Assembly (NCBI GenBank): GCA_032622095.1
Contig: CP136061.1
Coordinates: 92,481,845-92,545,844 of the forward strand
Source: Siphonodentalium dalli
Lineage: Eukaryota; Mollusca; Scaphopoda; Gadilida; Siphonodentaliidae
Length of the DNA: 64,000 nucleotides
Direction: 5' to 3'
The translations under genes were made by a program, and so were the position numbers. Under the pieces are notes generated by a model, which was given only the letters and a program-made list of their open reading frames with translations, did not search any database and was not told the DNA's origin. Positions 10,376-20,838 of the stretch are shown in pieces (position 1 is the stretch's first letter; every line of letters begins with the position of its first letter).

Positions 10376-10690
10376 ACATGATCCAAGGGAGCTTGGAACA
10401 TCACGTATATATCATATCATGTTGATTCATGTACCCTGAGACAAATTAGGGGCTCGCGTGCAAAGCTAACAGGGAATGATACGCCCCTCGAAAATTCTAT
10501 AAATAGATGCTACGTATCCACCACCCCTAAACGACCTATATATGGGGTGATGGATACGCATCATCTATTCATAGTATTTTCGAGGGGAGTATCGTTCCCT
10601 GTTCGCTTCGCTTGCGAGCCCATAATTCGACCCCTAATTTGTCTCAGGGTACATATACATGACGTTCCAAGCTCCCGTGCATGATCATAC
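10376..10690. mobile_element. Foldback element in helicase intron 1
   Basis: Nested arms match over almost the whole length: outer GGGAGCTTGGAAC with GTTCCAAGCTCCC, middle TACCCTGAGACAAATTAGGG with CCCTAATTTGTCTCAGGGTA, inner CCCCTCGAAAAT with ATTTTCGAGGGG. No reading frame is present. It reads as a non-autonomous foldback element. Confidence 0.72.
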
Positions 10691-11182
10691 AATTACAATC
10701 GCAGCGTGTGAGGGTTCAATTATATCTCGACCAAAGTTTGATTCCCGTTACGTGCGAATCGTTTACGGCAAAAACATTGTGTTATGATTACACAAACGAG
10801 AGTAATCTTCATGTGACAAATCCACAGATTCCCTAGTCAACCAACTGTTGTAACCCGAATATTGTAATACTATTTCGGTTTGAACTTTTGTTTACTACAA
10901 ATTAATTCCACATCTACGATTTACAGTTTACACTAAATTACAGTATCGTGAACGGACTACACACAATTCAACCGCAGGTGGGGAAATCGTGGATGTGTGA
11001 ATCGTGGTCGTCTGAAGACTCACTAAATCTGTCAGTTAATGACTACTACAATTGTAACAATAGCCTAGGCTATAAAATCGTATATTTTCAATTTTCTTAT
11101 GTTGTCATATTTTTTACTCAATTTGACACGACCTTATTCTTTGTTTATTAGGCCTATATTAATTTAAATAAATCAATAATAC

Positions 11183-11514
11183 CTTGTGTTGACACCCATT
11201 TTGGAAAGTCGGCTCACTTGATCTGCCATCAACGAAAGGATTGGTGTAACAACTAATACACAGCTTCGCTCCGGTAAGGATTTGGCGCACCCTAGATCTG
11301 GGAATGTCGTTTTTAATTTTGATGTGACCAGCGTTGAAATCTGATGCGGTAGGCTTTTCCCGTAACCACAGGGCAGTATAGCGAGCACATATTTTCTGTC
11401 GAGTAGAATGCTTCGTAAAATCGTCTTTTGTTCTGCCTTTAGCTCGGAAATGTTGTCCATATACGACAAAACATCGCTCAAACATTTGTCAAACGCTTCG
11501 TTGTCAGCCATCAT
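11183..11514 (-). CDS. RecQ-like helicase exon 1 (Walker A)
   Basis: It starts MMADNEAFDKCLSDVL, a typical short N-terminus of this RecQ-like group. It carries the ATP-binding loop PCGYGKS and motif Ia and ends ACA AG before GTATTATTG. The reading GTG-free start at the tandem ATG is preferred to the longer open frame because the upstream residues look like promoter DNA (GGGCGGAG box on the minus strand). Confidence 0.75.
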
Positions 11515-12112
11515 TCTGTTGTATTTGCAAGCCTCGCTTTCGATTGGAGAAATACCGAAGAAATTCCGCTCTGTTACTATATTTAGAGGTGATATTATGG
11601 GAGAGACTCCGCCCACTAAAACTTGTTTATTAACCCGTAACGGTTTCATTGGACGGAAAATAATTTACGCAATCAATCAGATTACGGAATCCCAAGGACT
11701 TGGAAATGAAATATCGATGTTATCCGTCAGACCTTATATTCAATGTTGTAATGAATATTTAGGTATGAGTTTACTCAGACTGAACAATACGGTAATAGTG
11801 CATGGTATGTTTTGTAAACACTCAGAAAAATCAGAGGCCGTATAGGTATTCTGGAGTGCCTACGGCGGTCTTTGGTAGTCCAGAGCACCAAACTGACGCT
11901 ACGCTGGTATCCCAGGATCCCACAGAGGTATGTAATACCAACAGAGCTGTGCAGTTAGTATAATACGACACGCAATCGTATCGATTACAGGTTGGAAGTT
12001 TCAAAGCGCTGTTATCTAGAGTTACGGTTCCTGCGATCGCAGCGCCATTCGCACTTCTTTCTTTGTATTCAAATCATCCGGACGAAAAATAATACCATCA
12101 ATAGCGGTCCTT
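11515..12112. promoter_or_regulatory. Putative bidirectional promoter region between helicase and SAM-like exon
   Basis: The helicase reads left from about 11514 and the SAM-like exon right from about 12113, leaving 0.6 kb head to head. On the minus strand the interval contains a GGGCGGAG box and an ATTGG (inverted CCAAT) element near 11600-11660. No TATA box is obvious. A short palindromic GGTATTCTGGAGTGCC motif at 11849 recalls the array at 14430-14765. Confidence 0.3.
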
Positions 12113-12191
12113 GTGGACAAATGGACTTTGGCGGATCTGTGTAATTGGCCCACTGACTGCGGTTTGGAGGAATTAGTTGATTTATTTAAAG
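12113..12191 (+). CDS. SAM-domain-like first exon (fragment)
   Basis: The frame encodes VDKWTLADLCNWPTDCGLEE then LVDLFK and ends at a GT donor (AAAG|GTTTGTC). The W-x5-C-x-W...GL-x6-FK pattern matches helices 1-2 of sterile alpha motif domains. The frame starts here at GTG; an upstream ATG is not obvious. A later stretch (from 12266) can be joined but soon stops without completing a SAM fold, so the gene is probably truncated. Confidence 0.35.
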
Positions 12192-13397
12192 GTTTGTCTT
12201 ATATCATTATTTCTTTTCGCCAATTTCGGGCAGTTTTTAATTTTACTATGATTTCACTGTTTTCAGACTCGGCGACCAGAGGAGTGTGTTCGACACTCAG
12301 ACAATATGTCTTGGAGATCCACAAACCGATGTAAATTAGATCGTTCGAGTTAAAATAGATAACTCGGTCTATTTCCTAGTCTGTGCAAGTTTATAGAAGG
12401 ACTATTTTACGTAAAAGAGTGAGATTATCAAAAAAGATAACTAATTATGATTCGTACAAAATAATTCGGTTTCAAAATATATACATGTAATTATTCTATT
12501 GATAAATTAAGTTCAATCTTTTATTAACCCTTATCAGTAGAGTGACTTTTGGTATTTTGATATTTTCCTAAAAATACACCCGATAGTGAGGGTAGGGTAG
12601 GAGTATGAATACGTCCGACACCGACCATTGAAGGCACCCACAAACATTATAGAAATACAGTATTATACACAAAACTGAATATTATTATTTCTAAAAGATT
12701 GAGCATACTTCAACATTTTAGAATAAAATACTAGTAGGTACAGATATTCGCCCCAGCGTAAAAGATTCAGCCAAATGTGTTGTCCGAAGAGTACATCCGA
12801 AACCGTGGAATTGCCCACCTGTGGTCAGGTCACTACTCCCAATACGGTCTCAGTTAATGAGCAATTCGCACATGCGCGGCATGATGTCGTCTGAAGCTTT
12901 GATTTTGCGAGATTTGATACCCCTGCTTCTGTCCGAGCCGATAATTAATCATGTATTCGCGATGTGCGTCAATGGTGCGATCTCATTATGATATAACTGT
13001 TGTGTCAGTATAAATCGGCTCGTTTGTTTTAATTCAGCGCTCATCAATGTTACGATTCTGGAATTTCAAATTCCTGCACCAGTAAAAGGGAATCTTTTTC
13101 CTTCGGGTACCACTCAGTTACATAACGTAATCTGTTTATGGCTCCTCTCCTTTGTGAGGGACGTGTGGCATTTATATGGCTGAATAGAATTAACCATATG
13201 GTTCCGAACCGGGTACTGGCTTATTGCTAGTGTCCGAGTTCAAACAATTATTTTGTTTGTATGTCAAGCGTTTTTTGACAAAATTTCACCCAATTGCATT
13301 CTTAGTCAATAGTCAGACAGTGCTTCTTTACCAGATATTGTCAGAACAGAGGTAATTTAAACAAATTTTATTAACTCATATTCAATCTCATTCACAG
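12192..13397. other. Interval between SAM-like and terminal exons
   Basis: Only short open frames and AT-rich sequence are visible. I see no exon that would complete the SAM fold and no repeat with clear ends. Confidence 0.4.
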
Positions 13398-13676
13398 GTT
13401 CCACTTGGACCAACACCGGCACTTGTGCTAAAAGGGTGTGTTTGTGGGCACCTCTTCTCGTGTGACAAGATAGCCACTGTGGTGGACGAAATGGAGATTT
13501 GTGACATGACGCTGGCAATATCTCTACTGATGTCGACCTACTTCGTGTTTGGGATACAATATGCACGGAAGGTCAAGAATACAATGATATTTCTGGAAAA
13601 GCATGTCATGAAACTAGATGGCGTTAGTGCACTAACCAACGGAGTCATTAGATTTCACAACATGATAATGAAATAG
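13398..13676 (+). CDS. C-terminal exon resembling SAMD3-like family proteins
   Basis: After acceptor ATTCACAG the frame encodes PLGPTPALVLKGCVCG, a hydrophobic middle (MTLAISLLMSTYFVFGIQYA) and a helical end to TAG at 13674-13676. The order small-residue strand, acidic turn, YFVF-x-I-x-Y, then TMIFLEKHV resembles the conserved C-terminal block of vertebrate and invertebrate SAMD3-like proteins. Together with the SAM-like exon 1.2 kb upstream on the same strand it could be the remains of one gene. I found no middle exons between them. Confidence 0.35.
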   Translation, partial: VPLGPTPALVLKGCVCGHLFSCDKIATVVDEMEICDMTLAISLLMSTYFVFGIQYARKVKNTMIFLEKHVMKLDGVSALTNGVIRFHNMIMK

Positions 13677-13710
13677 GGTTATCATTTAAAAGGATATTAT
13701 ACTGTTGATA

Positions 13711-13920
13711 CATGGATTCGTAAAGACAGAATCGACCATTTTAAGGTCAAAGGTGTCGTTAATTTCGAGGGCTGTAGTGGAAATATTATGGATAGATAGA
13801 TATATATTAGTTTGCAGAAAAAAATTCTTATTTCATTCCATAATAACGATTTAAATTTTGTTTACAAAATTACATTTGACCTTAAAATTGACGATTCTGA
13901 CTTTACGAATCCGTGTAATG
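13711..13920. repeat. Hairpin repeat with TTAAGGTCAAA arms
   Basis: ACATGGATTCGTAAAGACAG and CCATTTTAAGGTCAAA at the left are mirrored by TTTGACCTTAAAATTG and CTTTACGAATCCGTGT at the right. The loop contains GATAGATAGATA. It starts about 35 bases after the terminal exon above. Confidence 0.7.
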
Positions 13921-14429
13921 ATTTACATGTGTAAATCCATGTAGTGACTCCGTTGGTACATGTAAATTTCTTTGATCAGTGTGTATATATATACATTCCA
14001 TGTTATCACATTAACTGTTGAATTTAATAAATGATTTAACTAGTTTCTTCTTTTTCTCATATGATAGCAACATGGGTATGAATTGTCCAGATCTAAAAAC
14101 ATGTATAATGCAGAGCTGATAGTTATCTGCCTTGAGTGGAATGTTGTACATGAATAAAAATGCTGTATCAGTTGGATGCTAATAGTATTTTGAGTGCATA
14201 GCTCTATTAGATCACCTCCTGTGTGGTACACTTCTGTTTTCCTAGCCACTATCCGAGGAAATAGCCCAGGGATGATTTGGCACCGGCCCTTCTAATAACT
14301 CTCTATATCTACTCTCTAGTCACGTTACGTATTCATGTTCGTGATCCCACCGATGGCAACAGTCACACTCTGGTGAATCTTGTCGTCAGTAGAATATCAG
14401 GCTGGATTATTGGATGCGACTCGTGTAGT

Positions 14430-14765
14430 ACCAACATTAGGTTGGTAGTCTGGAGTACCAAATATATTTTGGTATTCTGGAGTGCCAAAAACAGGTTGGC
14501 AGTCTGGAGTACCAAATATATTTTGGTACTCTGGAGTACCAAAATTTGGGTACCCCATGAGGGTCTATGGAGTACCTAATTTGGCACTCCAGAGTACCAA
14601 ATACGAAGTATCAAAAGTGTTGTGGTACTCCGGAGTACCATTCAGGTTTGGTACTCTGGAGTACCAAAACCTCATTTGGTACTCTGGAGTACCACAATTT
14701 TGGTACTCCGTGTGGGACAGCCGGAGTACCAAATTTGGTACTCCAGAGTACCTGGAGTTTTTAGA
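14430..14765. repeat. Palindromic GGTACTCTGGAGTACC array
   Basis: About sixteen half-palindromes of the form TGGTACTCTGGAGTACCAAA follow each other with variable spacing. Any reading frame across the array encodes repeated VPN-type peptides on both strands; I treat those as by-products of the repeat. Confidence 0.8.
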
Positions 14766-15312
14766 GTGAACGATGTACATTGGTGATGTATTATATAAAT
14801 GCATGTTGTATTGTTAATAAAATCATGACGATATGTATACATTCGGTATTGTGGTAATGCGAGACCAAATGTTTCTCATCCGCCGTCAATTGCACAGGGA
14901 ATTGTTGAGAGCATGTATCAGAGGTGAAATATTGTTTGGAGTGTGGTCTATGTGGCATTGATTAATGCGTTTGTTGATAGGTGGCGAGATCCGTGACCAA
15001 TGTTATTGATGAATATCGACGGTCAGTTGTATAACGCTTGGGATTGGCACGTGTCATAATGGCGTTAGTATATACAGCTGACGGGTGTGTATGCAGTAAC
15101 GAAATTATAATTTGTCTGTGGGTTTGTGCCCCTTATAGAAAGAAATGGTATTATTGATAAAATGATTAATAGAGATTGAGTGGTGGGTTATGGATGGACG
15201 CGTGAGTTTTTATTATTTTCATAGGTCGTAATGTGGATGATTCATCATCAACATCTCGCGGGTGTTTTCTGGGAAATGTCAAATCTTCTTGTGTGCTTAG
15301 TATTCGAGGTTG
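14766..15312. other. G/T-rich stretch without recognised gene
   Basis: No convincing coding frame or repeat boundary is visible. The sequence leads into the GC-rich inverted-repeat element. Confidence 0.4.
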
Positions 15313-16079
15313 CTTAAACCCCTGTCACACTCAGGCCGGCGCTCTCACTGCGCTGCAAAAGTACCAGCATATGAGTAACACGCAGGAGGAGCGCCGAAAA
15401 CTGTCGAAAATTGTCAAACTTTTAAAACAAAGTATGCTCCTATTGCTTTCCTACTTTGTCAAGTCTCACGCTCTTAGTGCGTTCAAGTCGCTGTCATTGT
15501 GATGCTAGTACGTTCACAATAAGTTCGCAAAACGTTCTCTGCGCGGGCGCGGAGAGTATAGATAGCGCCTCCTGCGTTATCCAGTCATAGTCAGTTTTTA
15601 TGTTGTGGGGAAAATACCCAACACTCCGCAATAGATTAGCTGTCCGATTAAACTACTGTCACACTCCGCTGCGATCAGGCCGGCGCTTGTATTGCGCTGA
15701 AAAATAATCAAAGCGCCAAGCAAAGCGCAGTAAGGTGTCCAAGAACGTATTGGTGACGCAGTTGACACTGGCTAGGACGGGAGAGAGTCTCCGTGATCGC
15801 CCCAGAGCGCCAGAGCGCCGCGCTTGTTTTGTGCATGCACAAAACAAGCGAAGAGGTTCGGCGTTCTGACCAGGCGTAGTACCGTCGCCATGACAACGCA
15901 AAGCGTACTAACAACGCAACGACTTGAACGCATTAAGAGCGTTTACGGCGTGGAGGAAACGCAGTGAGAGCGCGCGAGAGCGTGCAAATTGACGTGACAA
16001 AGCAGGAACGCAATGGGTCGTACAAAGAGCGCGACGAAAACGTGATAAGCGGGATAGGAGCATAGCTTGTCACGCGCGC

Positions 16080-16345
16080 CGCATGTATAACTGATGGGAG
16101 AGTTTCTCGTTTCGCGTGCAGGCTGACATTATCAATGGGTATTTTATTAGTTTTATTTATAGAATGGGAATTTTTGGGATGATTAAAAGTCAAACTGCAA
16201 GTTGGAGGCCGAGTCCCGTATAAGGTGCATGTAGTTGGGGAAATTCACTTTCGTTTATTGTGTTAATCAACGTTGATTAATGTTGATTTTTGGTTTGTGA
16301 TAAACTATATGTCAATTACAAATAAAATAAATTTCTGCAGCCCAC
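16080..16345 (+). repeat. Dispersed TATA-containing segment, possibly LTR-derived
   Basis: CGCCGCATGTATAAC, TTTTATTTATAGAATGGGA, TTAAAAGTCAAACTGC, GGAGGCCGAGTCC and GATTTTTGGTTTGTGA are repeated in the same order at 56436-56690, and a shorter inverted part lies at 46770-46905. TTTATTTATAG resembles a TATA box. The order promoter, GTCGAACTGCG-like block, leader would suit a retroelement LTR or leader, but I see no pair of flanking copies. Confidence 0.5.
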
Positions 16346-16640
16346 TGGGGGTTGTGGTCGGAATCGGTCGAGTCGGCACCGGTTCGTTAATTAGGTGCTG
16401 GTTGTTATTGTTATTTAACGGAATTCTGAGTTGGTCATTCGCAAAACCAATATATTTTATATTCTACAATTACATTCTTGGGTTTATAATATATGATCTT
16501 GAGCGCGTTACCATTTATGACATTGGTTCTCTTGTTTTAACAGATTGAAAATATCTGACAATTTTCCGCGCTTCCACTGTGCATTACTCGTATTTTGATA
16601 CTTTTTCAACTCAAACCAAACGCCAGCCTGATCGCTAAGG

Positions 16641-16856
16641 CACACGCAATACAACTATATAATTCAGACATAACATATATCTACCAAAGACACACGCAAT
16701 ACAACTATATAATTCAGACATAAAAGATACCTACCAAAGACACACGCAATACAAATATATAATTCAGACATAACAGATACCTACCAAAGACACACGCAAT
16801 ACAACTATATAACTAAGACATAACAGATACCTACCAACGACACACGCAATACAACA
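16641..16856. repeat. 50-bp tandem repeat, 4.3 copies
   Basis: CACACGCAATACAA recurs at 16641, 16691, 16741, 16791 and 16841, with intervening AACTATATAATTCAGACATA and GATACCTACCAAAGA. Copies differ at only a few positions, so the array is young. Confidence 0.92.
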
Positions 16857-17400
16857 GTTGGTGTGAGCAGACCGCATTTCGAAGTGGGATCGTACTGTAA
16901 ACCTGCTGTAAACGCTGGAAGAACGCCATGTATAACGCTTGGGCGTAAAGCGAGCACCAGAGTCGCAGTGGCAGCATAATGTGGACGTTCTATGAGCGGG
17001 CACCAGTCCATAACACCCCATGACAGCGCAGAAAGAGCGCAATAAGTTTTGGACAGAGCCTCATTGAGCGTATTAAGGACGGGAAAGGCACGTAGTGAGA
17101 ATTTGATTAAGCTTACTGTAGTCGCAAAAAACAAGATTAATTCCTTGCTGCGACCACGAGAAGCTAATATGCGCTTTTGCTACGTCCACATAACGCTCAC
17201 ATCGCTCGCTTGGCGCTTTGCTTTGCGCTGTCACGGCGACAGTACTAGGTCCTGGTCAGAACGCCGAGCCTCTGCGCTTGTTTTGTGCATGCATAAAACA
17301 CGCGCGGCGCTCTGGCACCTATGGGCGACCATGGAGATCCTCGCCCGTTGTAGCCAGTGTCTACTGCGTCACCAATCGGTTCTTGGAGACCTTAGTGCGT

Positions 17401-20400
17401 TTAGGTGGGCGCTTTGATACTTTTGCAGCGCAATAAGAGCGCCGGCCTGAGTGTGAGAGGGGCTTTAGCTGGAGACAAATGAATATCTTTCGTAGCTTCA
17501 TTGGGTAATGGTGGGTTTCGACTGTGACGAAGTTGCATATCAGTTCCATTTATCATTTGGTTAAGTTTATTTCGTCGCTTTGCGATTTTAATTCGTCTCG
17601 TGTTGTGATTGCGTTGAGTCTGATATTGGGAAATTTTCGTAATACACTGAATAATGTATTTGCGACTTGAGATGGCAATCAGTAAAATTAATATGAACGT
17701 AATGACCGCGGGAATGATGATTTGGTAGTAGTCATGTTTTTGCTTTTGTTTGATGGGTTGCACGGAAGTGACTGTTTGCAGAAAGTCATATAAGGATAGT
17801 TGCTTTATGGGGGGTAACTTGTTTGGAATCGATACTTGAGGGGGCAAGTTATGAATTTGGGAAAATAATGGCTTCCATTGTGGCAATTTATGTAATTCAA
17901 TAGTTGATTGTAATTGGGTTATTTGTGTCTTGATGGTGATGTTTGATGAGTTCAAAGTTGTGAATGCAATTAGTTTGATACTGGCTGATGTAGCTATGCA
18001 CCTTGGTGGTAAAGTTATCGTTGCGATGGGGGGTAAAATTGGGATTCTAAACGGTCGTTTTCTTAAGAGATTGTGATGACAGTTTACTGTAAATGTGTGA
18101 GCTTTCGTTGTTGTTATAAGCCATGTACATGCCGCGAGCTTAATAGCGGATGGTAAATTATACTGAGGGTTGAAGGCTATAGGGCAATTTATGGCGGTAT
18201 TTTTTGTATCATTGTGAATATGTTTAGTAGGCAGTTATGATTATGTGATGCGGCGATTGAAATTTTTTTAATTTTACAATATGGTAATTTGTTTAAAATA
18301 CATGGGTGATTGTCACCAATGGTGATATATTTGGATCGGTCGGGAGATAATAGCAGGTAATTATGAGTAATATCGATTCGGGCAACTGCATATTTATTGT
18401 TGTGTCTGAGTTTTGGGTCTCGAGGTCTAATGGATAAAAAAAATGGTATAGCGCGGAATATGTCAAACTGCATTCTGATATCATGTAAATAAATTGTTAT
18501 GGTAATGAGTAGTCTGCTGTCTGTGAGTATGGTTTGTGTCTTCAAATGTTGGTAATATTTTGCAATCCCCGATTCTATGGGGAATGGTAACTTCAAATGG
18601 GCTGGAAGTAATTTCGTTATACTGTCAAGTGCCTTTTTTAAATGTATTGGGCTTATGATCTCCGGTGTTAATCGGTGGTTAATTAGAGAGGCAATTTGAA
18701 CTTTAAGATGTCGTAAATATAATTTTGCTTGGATAACATCTTGTTGTATTTCATGTAATATTACTAGAAACTTAGCGTTGATGATTGTGAATATTTTGAT
18801 TGTATGTACATGTTTTTTAGTTCGATGTGTTTCTTTTCGAAGTGTGGCTTGAATATTGGATATTGTTGTTGATAATGTGTTGACTCGTTGGCGATTTTCG
18901 TTTGAAATGACGCGTGTGATGTTCATGATAGAATAAGCGGTTTGAGTATCGTGTTGGATTTTGTTTTGGTTTTGGTAGAGGGTTCGTATGTTATCTTCTA
19001 CATGTGTAATATCTGACATCGAAGGTGTGCCGAATAAGAACTTAGCTATGTCGCCAGAGGCGGACTGGGCCAAGAAACCGGCCCGGGAAATTAATATAAT
19101 ACCGGCCCATCTGTTGGGGGGGGGGGGGCGTCCACAGTCCACCTTGGAAAATTCCAACTGCACCCCCCCCCCCTTGAATCAGAATCAGACCAAATACATA
19201 TTTTTGCATAATTCCATTTCCACCCCCCCCCCCCCTTGAATCAGATGCAGACCAAATACATGTTTTTGCATAATTCCATTTGCACCTCTGGTCTAATATC
19301 ATATATATTCATAAACCATGGTTCTATATATTCCCGGTATGAGACCATTCAGATATTTTTACCTGAAAAATTGCATAAAATCTAACATCTAGCGGTCTAA
19401 CTCCAGACAAATGCACACGGCTACGGACAAGAGACCAGGACACACCGGGCTGTTCATGGTTGTTCGGCCCGGGGTGAGAACATTTTGAAAACTATACAAG
19501 AAAATCTCGAATCCGATAAACTAGACTGGCATCAACTGAAGCGTTCCTATTTTCTTGTAAATTTCAATTGGGGGAGGGGTGCGTAAGATTTGTTTTGGGA
19601 TTTACAGCTGGGAGTTACCGTTAAAATCTCGAGATTAATGGGGTCTTTACGTGGTGTTATATGATGCCGACAAGTTCATTTAATGTCAAAATTACGATTA
19701 GCCAATTCGGCTGGTTAAACAACACATGTGGCGGCCCACGTCCGGAATTTTCCCGGTCTCCCGATCGGCCATGCAGTCCGCCTCTGCCCTCATGAATTTA
19801 TGTGAGAAGAGTACCATCTTATTGGATACACGGCTGGTTAAACAACACATGTGGCGGCCCACGTCGGTTTCATTTGCGGCCCAAGTTGTGGTTGGGCGCC
19901 CAACCACATATACCCCCCCCCCAAACCGTAAAAAAACCACTCGTATTCTCGCTTGATAGAAAATCACGTGGAATCAGAATTTTTCCGGCCTCCGGCCCAT
20001 CGGGAAATTTCCCGGTCTCCCGATCGGCCAGTCCGCCTCTGTATGTCGCTTATAACTGGTAATATTGCTCGTTTGAGTCTTTTGGTATTATGGAGTTGAT
20101 AATAATTATGATATTCATATTGGATTTGTTTTGTTTCCGTGAGAGCTGCTGCTAATTCAGTTTGTAAATCTGTCAAAATGTTAATGAGATTAAAGTTAAT
20201 GTTATTTGTCTCGTTCCTGAACGGAGGTTTGTTATGGTGATATGTGCTTTGATGAAACGTGGCACAAATGCTATTGAGTTTATTTTGGGCCATCCGTATG
20301 TCACTAGCGAGGTCTTGCTATGTAGGTATAATATGCTGTGAGTTCGATGAGAAAGCTGAGATCCCAATTTTCGTTTTAGACAGCGATTTGCCGGTGATGC

Positions 20401-20501
20401 AAAAATAACATGTTCTGTCGAGTTAACATAGCGTCACTAGTTTGAAAGCCGATGATAAGTATGAAGAGGGTCACTTTAACGAAGTTTTCTGTAGGCTTCA
20501 T
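17401..20501 (-). pseudogene. env: Env-like fusion glycoprotein gene (baculovirus F / errantivirus type), broken
   Basis: The gene lies on the minus strand. An ATG at 20501, just after a CTACTTATAG splice-acceptor-like site, opens a hydrophobic signal peptide. An ectodomain follows, then a basic furin-like site KRLKR (20069-20083) followed by a hydrophobic fusion-peptide-like start, then the FLFGT segment and a long coiled-coil/F1-like region (18189-19046). A membrane span near 17650-17720 precedes a basic tail. This order is that of Pfam Baculo_F-like Env. The gene is disabled: a frameshift after the signal peptide (about 20380-20400), an in-frame stop between there and 20293, a 987-bp hAT-like insertion (19055-20041), a frameshift near 18200-18240, and replacement of the last codons by an inverted-repeat element (from about 17465). 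No gag, protease or reverse transcriptase is adjacent. Confidence 0.72.
19055..20041. mobile_element. hAT-like non-autonomous element inserted in env, 8-bp TSD
   Basis: The termini are perfect inverted CAGAGGCGGACTGG, the CAG-start typical of hAT elements, and TATGTCGC is duplicated exactly at 19047-19054 and 20042-20049. Inside, a second copy of the same terminus ends near 19788, and GGCTGGTTAAACAACACATG is repeated at 19709 and 19832, so the element is itself compound. Poly-C and poly-G tracts and a CTAACATCTAGCGGTCTAAC block are shared with 31120-31700. No transposase is encoded. Confidence 0.88.
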
Positions 20502-20775
20502 ATCGCTTGTACACCTATAAGTAGAAATATAGGTGTGTATTAGCGGGTTAGCCAGTGTCTGATTATAAAGATAGATTCGCGTGGGCATGGCTTATATGGG
20601 TTTACTGGTTTGATTAATCGCTGAGATATTTCGGCCGGTGTAAGTTGTAATGCCTTTCTCGAATTACTGTGTAAAAAGGGTGGCCCCCAGGAATCGACGA
20701 AAAATGACGTCACGCGATGCCAGTGTGTGTACCAATTAGCCGTGCGCTAGGCGTGTCGCCGAATGTAATTAGTGG

Positions 20776-20781
20776 TATAAA
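20776..20781 (+). promoter_or_regulatory. TATA box before small reading frame
   Basis: TATAAA lies 58 bases before the ATG at 20839, in a context (AGTGGTATAAATGCG) like a pol II core promoter. The related frame at 23326 has TATATAAG at a similar distance. Confidence 0.4.
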
Positions 20782-20838
20782 TGCGTTGGCAATTACGGCT
20801 GTAAAATATTACGGGCCTATCTTTCGATATTTTCAGTT

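Larger units (their letters stand above)
7682..11514 (-). pseudogene. RecQ-like superfamily-2 ATP-dependent DNA helicase, one frameshift
   Basis: Three exons (11514-11183, 10008-9832, 8568-7682) with GT/AG junctions would encode about 464 residues. Motif I is LPCGYGKSL, motif Ia VVTPILSLMADQ, motif II VIDEVHTIPKW, motif III ALTATAS, motif V ALGMGVDMKEFNTVIHYGP and motif VI YLQESGRVGRDG. A short cysteine cluster (CCDVCQRSCQCGDC) follows. The protein stops soon after; there is no winged-helix or HRDC domain, as in the short, multi-copy RecQ-like genes of many invertebrates. Such enzymes use ATP to unwind DNA 3' to 5'. One extra base in the AAA at 8520-8522 (TTT in the coding strand) breaks the frame between motifs II and III. 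The start chosen is the ATG pair at 11514/11511; an open frame extends further upstream to about 11647. Confidence 0.82.
15313..17465. mobile_element. GC-rich terminal-inverted-repeat element with extra partial terminus
   Basis: The right terminus (about 17190-17465, read inward from CTAAAGCCCCTCTCACACTC) matches, inverted, a terminus at 15654-15930 over about 270 bp at roughly 80% by eye. A second partial left terminus starts at 15315 (TTAAACCCCTGTCACACTC). Shared blocks are AGGCCGGCGCT, CCAAGAACG.ATTGGTGACGCAGT and TTTTGTGCATGCACAAAAC. GC content is far above the flanks. No transposase frame is recognisable. The right end forms the 3' end of the env-like reading frame, so the element inserted into it. 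Confidence 0.65.

Noticed and set aside
14277-14804. Several overlapping frames of 65-100 codons on both strands
   Set aside because: They are produced by the palindromic GGTACTCTGGAGTACC array and encode only repeated VPN/STK-type peptides.
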